From positions 410,001-474,000 of the forward strand of contig JBAJFG010000047.1 of the NCBI GenBank assembly GCA_037903475.1: DNA of 64,000 nt, written 5' to 3'. Shown in pieces: positions 1 to 8,254 of the stretch. The notes beneath the pieces are model-generated. The model did not search any database, was not told where the DNA came from, and worked only from the letters and a program-made list of their open reading frames with translations. The translations under genes and the position numbers were made by a program. The DNA comes from Ancylostoma caninum (lineage: Eukaryota; Nematoda; Chromadorea; Rhabditida; Ancylostomatidae). Position 1 is the first letter of the stretch. Every line of letters starts with the position of its first letter.

Positions 1-413
1 TAGCTCGCCCTTGACCAGCACTCTGCTAGCGCCACGCGGATGTTACCTCAAACTCAAACTTGGGTAATTAAACCTTTTATATATTCTTCTAAATATACAT
101 ACATATTATCAACGAGGAAATAATAACGCGCAAATAAACTAATTTACTAAATAAAATTATATGAGAAAAAATGATTTAACCGTGAGAAGAAAACGCGATG
201 AATGAGCAAGACGCGTTCTCTCTTATATGCCTTCGCCAGGCAACATTTCCACAGATGTACGCGAGAGATAACAAGCGAATAACTGCAGAAATCAGTAAAT
301 CACATTTCTCACATTTCTATGCTCAAGAAACGATCAAAGTACAGTACATAAAGCACAACGGATCAAAGTAGATCACTAAAATATCGTTCCATTTTGGGTC
401 GATTTTATCGACA
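1..413 (-). repeat. 3' LTR of the BEL/Pao element (left, clipped)
   Basis: This matches 10100-10506 almost base for base. On the minus strand it begins TGTCGATAAAATCG at 413. The other end lies a few bases outside the window. Compared with the right LTR it carries an extra 6-base repeat (AAACTC) near position 50. A purine-rich stretch (GGAGGCCGGAG on the minus strand) adjoins it at about 414-427 and is a weak polypurine-tract candidate. Confidence 0.93.
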
Positions 414-431
414 CTCCGGCCTCCAAATGAC

Positions 432-1442
432 TCATTCCCGCGAGGTCGAAGGTCCTTCGCACTGTCTGCGCAGTCGTCTCAGCTCCTCCTTCGCGTTGAC
501 AAGGCGTTCACGCGCGAGATGCTTTTTGTCGGGAACGTTGCACAATGACCGATGGTGGCCGCAATCCCTCGGTCTCAAGTCGGCGAAAATGGTATCCGTG
601 ACGCGTGTGCAATACCAGCATTGGCGTTCTCGTAAGCGACACGGGACGTTTCTTGGGCAATCCCCGATGCAAAACGTGCACCATCCTTTGGCGCGTATGA
701 TGTCGAAGCGCTCATCGCCACTCCGAAACACGGGGCACGCGTCCGAAAAGTGTTCTCCCTCGGCATCACAGAACGCGCATCTCATCGTTGTTTGAAGACC
801 TGCACAGCGATCGCCGGGATCTCTGAACGGAAAGTACTCCAGATCCCTTTCCATCTGAGTTATTTCGTCTTCTAACTCGCTAACTCGATCGAAGATACTC
901 GGAACACGTGGTGAGTCATCATGCACTCGTCTCGCTTTGACAGCTGGTTCGTCATCGTTTGACGGGTCCGCGACTTCGTTGACCATTCTGGAACAGTAAT
1001 CCTCGTCCTCTTCGTCTCGCGAGTGATCGTCTGCGGCCAAGTGCACCTTCTCTCCGCTGAGCGATCTTTGCGTTCGGCTCGCGTTTACTTTGACGGTGAT
1101 CTCATCATCTGGTGCTGCCGTCTCAATATTACTGGATTCTTCCATTCTTTGAATCGTCTGTTTGAGCTGTTGCATCTCTTCCTTTTGAGCGGTCAGCATG
1201 TCTATGAGCACTTCCACCTGTTCGTTGGATCGTCCATCTAACTGATCGTGCAGTAACTCGAACTCTCTTTTCAGGACCGTGGAAACGCGATCGTCTACGC
1301 GAGCGTACTCGTCGTTTAATGCTTTCTCCTGTTGACCGAGGAAAGCTTCCATTTCTCTGATCTCCGCTTCCAAGAGCCTCTTCTGCCTGTTGATCAGCTC
1401 CAGAACTATATCACTTCTCACGTCCAATTTGTGGTCCTCCAT
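432..1442 (-). CDS. Accessory frame Y: coiled coil plus cysteine/histidine clusters
   Basis: This 336-residue frame is the last gene before the 3' LTR. Residues about 1-110 form a heptad-rich coiled coil (LINRQKRLLEAEIREMEAFL, then KEEMQQLKQTIQRMEE). About 110-200 is acidic and low complexity. About 215-305 holds a nucleocapsid-like array: C-x2-C-x5-H-x4-C (CAFC...H...C), then CTFCIGDC...C, CWYC and a DCGHHRSLC motif. The array resembles Gag zinc knuckles of other nematode BEL elements more than the knuckles in this element's own Gag, so this may be a second, captured nucleocapsid-type RNA-binding protein (inference). It is in the same frame as pol and env, with stops between. Confidence 0.7.
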   Translation of the reverse strand: MEDHKLDVRSDIVLELINRQKRLLEAEIREMEAFLGQQEKALNDEYARVDDRVSTVLKREFELLHDQLDGRSNEQVEVLIDMLTAQKEEMQQLKQTIQRMEESSNIETAAPDDEITVKVNASRTQRSLSGEKVHLAADDHSRDEEDEDYCSRMVNEVADPSNDDEPAVKARRVHDDSPRVPSIFDRVSELEDEITQMERDLEYFPFRDPGDRCAGLQTTMRCAFCDAEGEHFSDACPVFRSGDERFDIIRAKGWCTFCIGDCPRNVPCRLRERQCWYCTRVTDTIFADLRPRDCGHHRSLCNVPDKKHLARERLVNAKEELRRLRRQCEGPSTSRE

Positions 1443-1963
1443 GAGCCAGTCTTGTCGGTCGAACCGTGATATTGTCCCGTGAACGAGTGGTTCTCATAGA
1501 CGAGATCCGTCAGAATGTAACGCGTGCCTAAGCGTAGGACTCTTTCCTTTGTCACTTCCGCTGTACGAAGGCATCTACTCGTCACGAGGATTTGCTCTCC
1601 TGGTGGAGCCGACTGGAACGCGTTGTCATTTTTGATATGATCCCATTGCAATGCGAGCGTCGACGCGATCCGCACTTGTTGGTGAATGGCATCAAGCACA
1701 AGTAGCAGTTCGGCTTCCAACTGACTCGAAGTAGGAGCTCGTACGCGGATTAACTCGGCCAGATGAGTGGTGTCGCCATAAATCTCGTCAGCGTTCATTC
1801 TGAAAAATGGAACGCGTTTGGATCTAGGTAACTTGCAATTTCTCATAAATAATAGTTTAGTTTTGATAGCGTGAGTATTTTCACTGTTGGTGGAAACGAG
1901 CGAATGGTGGAATTTACTCGAGAAGCAGTATCTAATGAAAATTTTCGCTGATTTTGCTCGCAA
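1418..1963 (-). CDS. Accessory frame X of the BEL element, downstream of env
   Basis: This is a 181-codon frame overlapping the env end by 32 bases and the next frame by 25. The first 55 residues look like read-in sequence. A likelier start is the Met at 1798 (MNADEIYG), giving a helical acidic protein (THLAELIRVRAPTSSQLEAE...). I do not recognise a domain. Frame X and the following frame Y may be the two halves of one accessory protein split by a single-base change, because Y is open upstream of its own first Met and continues the same general composition. It is placed inside the LTRs, so it belongs to the element. Confidence 0.5.
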   Translation of the reverse strand: MRAKSAKIFIRYCFSSKFHHSLVSTNSENTHAIKTKLLFMRNCKLPRSKRVPFFRMNADEIYGDTTHLAELIRVRAPTSSQLEAELLLVLDAIHQQVRIASTLALQWDHIKNDNAFQSAPPGEQILVTSRCLRTAEVTKERVLRLGTRYILTDLVYENHSFTGQYHGSTDKTGSWRTTNWT

Positions 1964-4028
1964 GCAGACTTGCGAATCGAAAGGGGTAGCGAAAAAATAG
2001 TCGAAACAACTGCCGAAAAAATCGTAGTATTTGGCGAAAAGCGAACCCGATGACCCTTAACCCACAAGTAGCGATGGTCATGTAGGTAACTCCCAATATG
2101 AATATAAGAGTTAAAACCATAACAATTAGTGTCTTATACCAATGAACGAACACAGATGCTATGTGGAAGAAATCGGGCCATTGGATTTCGGAAAAGGTGT
2201 TAGCATGTCCTGTGAGCCAGGTAGGTAGCATTGCATGGGCGGTATGAGTGAATTTCAAAATACCACCGAGCTCAAAATTTGTTAGCAATGTACCACACGA
2301 AACAGAACACCTGATATGAACTCGAGCTTGATTAAAGTTAAATCGCAGCTCCGACTCTACTCCGTTTTCGTCGCATCTGATAGAGAAACTTGTTTGATCG
2401 CATACTACCTCTGCTTGTGTTGGTTTCGACGCGATACATGTTACGCGAGCTGAAGCACCTTTTGCACATTTGTAGCAACCGATCAGCACTGCATCTCTTA
2501 CGGTACAGATTGCATCGTCAACGAATAGTTCGGTACTGAGATCGTCTTGAAAGGTCATTATTATCTCAGACGTAGTCATGGTTGGAACGCGTGCTTGAAT
2601 TGTTCCATCTCGCTCCCGACGAAATGATAGTGAAGGCGTTACCACAGGTAGTCGGTATTGTAGATTTTGGAACCGTGCTGCGATATCCAAGCTCTTGCAT
2701 TTGCAATTAGCCTTTGTCTCTGCAGGATAACATGTGCAGTCTTCAAATACGTCGCACTGCAGTTCTTCTGCTGCTTTCGTAGTAGGACAATGTAGCGCAG
2801 GAGTGAAATTAGGCTCCCATAGTGTGGTGTTTACCCCATCTGTGATGAATGGAGTGTTAAGCAAAGGTATAGGTGGTATCGTTAAGGAACTCAGAGTGAA
2901 CGCGAATGACTTCCATCTTACTGGTACATTTGGTTGCATCAGAGCTACCAACGATTCTGTTGTACCTCGCAACGCGTCCGTATGAGTGATTTTTACCTTT
3001 GCAGCTTCGGTCCATCTGCTGCAGCGAAACACTTCATATATTTCTGGAGAGTTCGGCGTCAAGTAGATTCGATAGAAAAGGCAACCTGAACTCCAATAGA
3101 AACAGTCGCATCCGGGTCCCCCGCATGATTCGACACATGCCGTGACTCCTGGATAGCGATTCCCCTCTTCCAGTTCTGGAATCATACTCGAACTGTTGAT
3201 AGCAGCACATTTTGATCCAACGCATGATCCGGTGTGGGGACATCGCTTGCTGTCGACGACGTGATAAGTGGTATCGCGTGTGAAAGAAATGCTCTCCGGT
3301 TCACAGGTGAGCCAAAGCGAATTCCACGTAGCTCGAATTTCGTGGATGGCAGTCCTGTTGTTCCTCAGTTTGAAACACGCTTCCTGTTTGAAGGGGTTTA
3401 TTTTCAGGACCTCAGATAATTGTACCTTGCAGAACGTCTGTTCTTTGGAGCATATGGTAGAACGATGGGTAAATATGTTCACTTGTTGACATCCGCTTGC
3501 TACAACAGCCGCTGCAATCATAGCTATTGCCAGCAATTCTGTCAGGTCTGCCACATTTGCTCGTCTTCGCCTATTTTGACGACATCTCTCCAACATCGTG
3601 TGGATGACAAATCTGATCCCGCAATAGAAGAAACTCGAGAGTACTCGAAATGGTTTTCCGATGACGAGCGGGATGTATAGGAACACATAGCAACCTGTTA
3701 GGACGAAATAGATGATTATTGCGGTGATCATTATTGCTCCTACAGGCCAGCATTCCGGATTGAATACCACAGCAGCACATACTGTGCAGTCTATGTTATC
3801 GCAAAAAGGTGCCGGAGGGCATATTGTCTCTATTATCCTTATCGAGCCGTTCTCTTCAAACTTCCATTGAACCACATGCTCATGAAGAATGATTTGTGCA
3901 GGAAAGCGAATGGTATCATTAATACGCGGTTTGTCTAGAGCCTTACAAAAGTTTTCGGCGCATATCTGGTAAGGTAACCTTTGTGGTGAGACCAGTTCAA
4001 CTCCTCCTGTGATGCAGCGAATTTGCTG
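1932..4028 (-). CDS. Env-like glycoprotein, phlebovirus G2-like
   Basis: The frame runs from directly after the pol TAA (4029) to 1932 and is exactly in phase with pol. There is no ATG near its start; a GTG occurs at 3875. It encodes a cysteine-rich ectodomain with a hydrophobic segment soon after 3875 (WPVGAIMITAIIIYFVL), a second one resembling an internal signal (ELLAIAMIAAAVVASGC), a long disulfide-type region with a GCDCFYWSSGC cluster like the fusion-loop region of phlebovirus Gc, and a C-terminal membrane anchor (LIVMVLTLIFILGVTYM) with a basic tail. Nematode BEL elements are known to carry env genes captured from phlebovirus-like viruses. The signal sequence needed for secretion lies upstream of the pol stop, so expression would need readthrough or splicing, or the stop is a mutation. 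The glycoprotein assignment is secure at family level; activity is not implied. Confidence 0.82.
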   Translation of the reverse strand, partial: QQIRCITGGVELVSPQRLPYQICAENFCKALDKPRINDTIRFPAQIILHEHVVQWKFEENGSIRIIETICPPAPFCDNIDCTVCAAVVFNPECWPVGAIMITAIIIYFVLTGCYVFLYIPLVIGKPFRVLSSFFYCGIRFVIHTMLERCRQNRRRRANVADLTELLAIAMIAAAVVASGCQQVNIFTHRSTICSKEQTFCKVQLSEVLKINPFKQEACFKLRNNRTAIHEIRATWNSLWLTCEPESISFTRDTTYHVVDSKRCPHTGSCVGSKCAAINSSSMIPELEEGNRYPGVTACVESCGGPGCDCFYWSSGCLFYRIYLTPNSPEIYEVFRCSRWTEAAKVKITHTDALRGTTESLVALMQPNVPVRWKSFAFTLSSLTIPPIPLLNTPFITDGVNTTLWEPNFTPALHCPTTKAAEELQCDVFEDCTCYPAETKANCKCKSLDIAARFQNLQYRLPVVTPSLSFRRERDGTIQARVPTMTTSEIIMTFQDDLSTELFVDDAICTVRDAVLIGCYKCAKGASARVTCIASKPTQAEVVCDQTSFSIRCDENGVESELRFNFNQARVHIRCSVSCGTLLTNFELGGILKFTHTAHAMLPTWLTGHANTFSEIQWPDFFHIASVFVHWYKTLIVMVLTLIFILGVTYMTIATCGLRVIGFAFRQILRFFRQLFRLFFRYPFRFASLLASKISENFH

Positions 4029-7000
4029 TTAACTTGACTGGTCAGGCTGGGCTGGTAATGCCAGCGAACTCGAAGACAGAACGAACATAGCCAAAAGTGT
4101 GCAAAGCATTAGTGGAAGATTCTTAACTCTTCCCACGTAGTGTTCGCTATAGGTGACTCGTTGTCTGGGGCGAAGGTTGTACCGTGGAGAAGACGTTCCT
4201 TCAGGTTCTTCCACAGTCCTGCCTTCATCTGTTGTGGTGTTGTCTGGCAACTGCTTATCGGCATGGTTTGGTGTTGCTCCACCATCGCCGTTCGTAGAGT
4301 TGGAATCATCTACCTTGTGTTCTTTTGCATGATCATCTTCAAGTTCCAGGGGAACAAGAAGATTTATAGGTCGTCGTATCTTGCGATGGGATGGCAGGAT
4401 AACTACCGCTTCTCGAACTGTGCCGTCCGTAGTTTCCTTTAATTCGTCGATCCTACCCATCTTCCAAGAATGCCGTGGTTGGAGGTTGTCGCATATCAAC
4501 ACCAGCTTTCCTTTTTCTGGTGTGTAGCTGCTGCCTCGTTGTTTTCCGACCTCCCGTTGGTGTTTCTCACGCAGAGATGTTAAATACTGAGTCTGCCAAA
4601 TATCCCAGAACCTCTCTGGTATTTCACACGAACTTTTCAATGCACTGATAACCTGCATTTTTGATTGAAGAGTCACGCGTTCGTCAGCCGGAAGGTACGT
4701 GGGATCTTCGTCGTCTTCTTCTGCTGTGTTTAGCGGAAACGGAATTTCAAACGCATTCTGTAAAAAATCGATCGGACGTAGTATTTGGTCCGCATTTATT
4801 CCAGAATCCACGTAAAGAAGCGGTCTCGTATTCAGCATTGTTTCTATTTCGATCACTGCAGTAGATAGTTCTTCATAGGAGGGTGTCTTCTTCCCAAGCG
4901 TTTTATCAAGTGCTAACTTTACGGATCGTATGAGACGTTCGTACACTCCTCCCTGCCATGGAGCATAGGGGGTAATGTACTTCCACTCGATTTCTTTGTC
5001 GCTGATCATTCTTGAAATCGTTGGATCGCTGCGTATGTTTCTTCTGCAGTCTTCCAGAACAGTTTCACCCAACGTAAACGTTGGAGAGTTGTCCCTGGTT
5101 ATGGATACCGGTACGCCTCGTCGTGCAAAGAATCGACGTAAAACGTGCAAAAATGCTGTCGTAGAAAGATCCGTAGCGACGTCCAAGTGAATAAGTCTTG
5201 TGACCATGCAGGTAATGATACAGCCATAACATTTTCCTGTTGTATCCGATGTAAGGCTGATGGTGAGTGGTCCAAAATAATCGAGACTTACATGCGCGAA
5301 GGGACGTGATCGCTGAACTCGACGCGAAGGCAAATCCGGTTGTTCCGGATACTTGTAAGGTAGATTGTTGAATTTCTGACATGCTACGCAACGACGAATC
5401 ACACTCGTTACTTGGGATCGCAATTTTGGAATCCAATAATGCTGTCGTATATTAGCCATAGTGTGACTCGTAAACGGATGTCCTTTGCTATGGCAGTCCT
5501 CAATGATCAGCTGGGATAACCAGGACTTTTGTAGAACGAACATCGGACATTTTGCTGAGGATTTCAGCGCGCTATTTCCCATTCGTCCGTAGCAGCGCAG
5601 AATACCATCTTCATCTTCGCGAAGATTGAGATGATGAAGCGATCTCATAATTTGTGGATTGAGACATGAGAGTTGATGTTGTTTTACCAGTACCTTACTC
5701 GCAATGGCTATCTCAGTACCACTTAGTGAATTGGATTCGAAGCTATAATCCATGCGCAGCAAGCGTGTGAGGTTCGCACTAGAGTTTCTCGTGGCATTTA
5801 CGCGTTTAGCGAGAACTCTAATGAAGCGACAAACGTAAGCGACTATTCTTCTCACTGCTGACATGTTCCTGATCGGCATATTGTGGAATAAATCCTTGTC
5901 CCAACTAGGAGCAAGTGAAGTGGCATTGCTAACGGAGGAGGTACTTGTAGTGATGGGATCTAAATCATCTCCTACCGCTTTTTCAATAGTAACCGCCTTG
6001 TATGTCTTTTCCCAGGTGTCTGATGAGTTACGTAGGAAAGATGGTCCATTCCACCAGAAATGGTTTGACAACGCTTGCTTGTCGAGTCCTCTGGTTGCGC
6101 AGTCAGCAGGGTTCCCTTCTGACGAAATATGACCGAATTGTACTTGATATCCTGACTTCTCAAGGGAAGTCATGATTTTCCTCACTTCCGTGACCCGATT
6201 TTTTACAAAAGGTCCGACATCATGTCGGGGGGTAGACTTGATCCAGTTTAACGCGATTTCCGAATCCGACAAAATCAGTACGCGAGATATTTTCACAGTT
6301 GAAGAGAGCTGTGATACGACTGAGTTAGTCAGACGCATACCTAATGTCATTGCGTTGAGCTCAAGCTTTGGAACCGTCACCTTTGAATCTAGCGGTGGTA
6401 GTTTTCCTTTAGCCATTAGCAAGTTCACCGCATTGTTCGATCGCAGGTATACACACGCTGCCATTGCTTCAGAACTTGCATCCGCAAAAGTGATCAACAT
6501 CACTGTGGAGAATTTCGGCGCAAGAAATCTCGGCATAGATTTTCTGAACCCATTCATGTCAGCGCAGATTTTCTCCCACTCTATCTGCTGGGGTTCCGGT
6601 AAACGGTCGTCCCACTCGAACTGAGCTTTCCACAGCGATTGAAGGAATAGCTTTGCTCTATGCAAAAGGGGAATCATCCACCTCATGGGATCGTATATCG
6701 ACGCAATTGAACTCGCGATTTTCCTCTTCGTTACTTGTTCTTGGGTGGAAACCGCACATGAGATCTGTATCTCGTCGTGTATAGAGTTCCATCTAATCCC
6801 TAGAACTTTCGGTGTTACTTCAGCTGATTTGTCGTGACTCGCTATTGCAGACATCAGATCCTGCTCATTTGAGACGAACTCTCGGAGATTCATGTTGAGA
6901 GCGTTAAACATCTCCTTGGTACGCGAATACACTTTGACGGCATCTTCTACCGTGTCCGCTGTCAAAAGAAGGTTATCGACATAGAGGTTTTCTTTGATTT

Positions 7001-8123
7001 CTTTGACAAGGATGCTGTCATCCTCGTATTGGTCGAGGTGATAGTGTGTTGTCGCTGCCAGAAGAAAAGGTGAAGAAAGCAGTCCAAACGTTACTCGAGT
7101 AAATCTAAGAACGAGAATGTTCTCTTGATCAGGTGGAGACCTGTAATCGCGAAGCCAAAGACAGCGAGTTGCATCTCTGTCTCTTTCTTGAAGCCGAACT
7201 TGCAGGAAGGCTTTTTCGACATCCGATATGACGGCAACTTTCCCGATTCTGAATCGTAACATGAGACCATACAACTGTGGCAGGATTACTGGACCCCTAT
7301 GTAGAGCGTCGTTCAAAGAAGGGCAATCTCTGTAGTGAGCTGACGCGTCGAAAACAATTCTCAACTTCGTTGTTGTCTTGTGTGGAGTAAGAACCGCCTG
7401 GTGTGGAATATAGTGGATGTGATCACCAAGGGTTTTCCTTTCATCCTCGACTTCTGCAACGATATTCTGATGTAACTGCTCCTGGAACACTCCATTGTGT
7501 TGTTCTAACAGGTTCTCTTCTTTTTGAAGCGAGTTCCACACGCTGACTAGTCTCCTATACGCGATAGCCTTGTTATCCGGCAAAGGGGTTGTTAATTCCT
7601 TCCAAGGAAGACGGACGTAATATCCATCGTCTCTTTTCTCCACAGTTTGTCTGAAATCGTCCCATACGCGTTTGTCTATAATCGATTGCACATTCTTCTC
7701 AGATTCCGCAAATTCTTCCGTTCCAGCTGCTTCCAGTGACCAATACCTTGCCCATAACTCTTTTTCGTCCACAATGTCTGATGAAGCCTCCGTGGATACC
7801 ACATTCACTCGCGCGTCTAGCGACCAGCATTCAGTCCAGCCCTGTATGTCTCTGTTTTCGTGACAGACTTGGACAGTATTGAGTGCCGAATGTACATGGC
7901 CCGTGAGTAAGTGTCCCAAACGCGTAGGAAGTAAATGCAGACCTGATGGTAAAGTCACTTGAGATTGATCTACGCGAATCAGAGACCAAAGCTGATCGCA
8001 GCCTAATAATATCAAAGGATTAACGCGCAGTGGACGTTCATTCAGTCTTATAGGAAGATTCATTCTCTTAATATATTCCACGTCTTCCTTCAGAACTGGT
8101 GGAGGCATCAATGATTTTGTCAA
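4029..8123 (-). CDS. Pol polyprotein of BEL/Pao element (protease remainder, RT, RNase H, integrase)
   Basis: The first Met is at 8123, but the same frame is open back to about 8253 and carries the rest of the DUF1758 protease. Approximate residues: reverse transcriptase 230-390, with motif A VISDVEKAFLQV and the active-site box YVDN near 382 (nematode BEL enzymes often show this rather than YVDD); RNase H 540-670, with TFADAS, KLELNA and LILSDSE acidic residues; integrase 875-1060, with an HHCC zinc finger (HSKGH...CVAC) and core residues in VSLDYFGP, ITRDNSP and GGVYERL, a D,D,E set. A DUF5641-like domain follows at about 1160-1260. The last 30 residues are unexpected: a hydrophobic run LMLCTLLAMFVLSSSSLA then ALPAQ, which looks like a cleavable signal peptide, just before the TAA stop. 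It copies RNA into DNA and integrates it. Confidence 0.95.
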   Translation of the reverse strand: MTKSLMPPPVLKEDVEYIKRMNLPIRLNERPLRVNPLILLGCDQLWSLIRVDQSQVTLPSGLHLLPTRLGHLLTGHVHSALNTVQVCHENRDIQGWTECWSLDARVNVVSTEASSDIVDEKELWARYWSLEAAGTEEFAESEKNVQSIIDKRVWDDFRQTVEKRDDGYYVRLPWKELTTPLPDNKAIAYRRLVSVWNSLQKEENLLEQHNGVFQEQLHQNIVAEVEDERKTLGDHIHYIPHQAVLTPHKTTTKLRIVFDASAHYRDCPSLNDALHRGPVILPQLYGLMLRFRIGKVAVISDVEKAFLQVRLQERDRDATRCLWLRDYRSPPDQENILVLRFTRVTFGLLSSPFLLAATTHYHLDQYEDDSILVKEIKENLYVDNLLLTADTVEDAVKVYSRTKEMFNALNMNLREFVSNEQDLMSAIASHDKSAEVTPKVLGIRWNSIHDEIQISCAVSTQEQVTKRKIASSIASIYDPMRWMIPLLHRAKLFLQSLWKAQFEWDDRLPEPQQIEWEKICADMNGFRKSMPRFLAPKFSTVMLITFADASSEAMAACVYLRSNNAVNLLMAKGKLPPLDSKVTVPKLELNAMTLGMRLTNSVVSQLSSTVKISRVLILSDSEIALNWIKSTPRHDVGPFVKNRVTEVRKIMTSLEKSGYQVQFGHISSEGNPADCATRGLDKQALSNHFWWNGPSFLRNSSDTWEKTYKAVTIEKAVGDDLDPITTSTSSVSNATSLAPSWDKDLFHNMPIRNMSAVRRIVAYVCRFIRVLAKRVNATRNSSANLTRLLRMDYSFESNSLSGTEIAIASKVLVKQHQLSCLNPQIMRSLHHLNLREDEDGILRCYGRMGNSALKSSAKCPMFVLQKSWLSQLIIEDCHSKGHPFTSHTMANIRQHYWIPKLRSQVTSVIRRCVACQKFNNLPYKYPEQPDLPSRRVQRSRPFAHVSLDYFGPLTISLTSDTTGKCYGCIITCMVTRLIHLDVATDLSTTAFLHVLRRFFARRGVPVSITRDNSPTFTLGETVLEDCRRNIRSDPTISRMISDKEIEWKYITPYAPWQGGVYERLIRSVKLALDKTLGKKTPSYEELSTAVIEIETMLNTRPLLYVDSGINADQILRPIDFLQNAFEIPFPLNTAEEDDEDPTYLPADERVTLQSKMQVISALKSSCEIPERFWDIWQTQYLTSLREKHQREVGKQRGSSYTPEKGKLVLICDNLQPRHSWKMGRIDELKETTDGTVREAVVILPSHRKIRRPINLLVPLELEDDHAKEHKVDDSNSTNGDGGATPNHADKQLPDNTTTDEGRTVEEPEGTSSPRYNLRPRQRVTYSEHYVGRVKNLPLMLCTLLAMFVLSSSSLALPAQPDQSS

Positions 8124-8254
8124 TATTCTATGGGTAAGCAGTTGCAGAGAAATTGGATTTCCATCTTCGTCCCATGTTTCCAGCGGTACCTTTCGACAGA
8201 GCTCTTCTTGAATTTGCTCTGAGCCAAAGGTATGTAACCGCAGCGTAGTCTCCT

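Noticed and set aside
394..795. Plus-strand frame of 133 codons at the left end
   Set aside because: It runs antisense to the accessory zinc-knuckle frame and has no homology or start context of its own.
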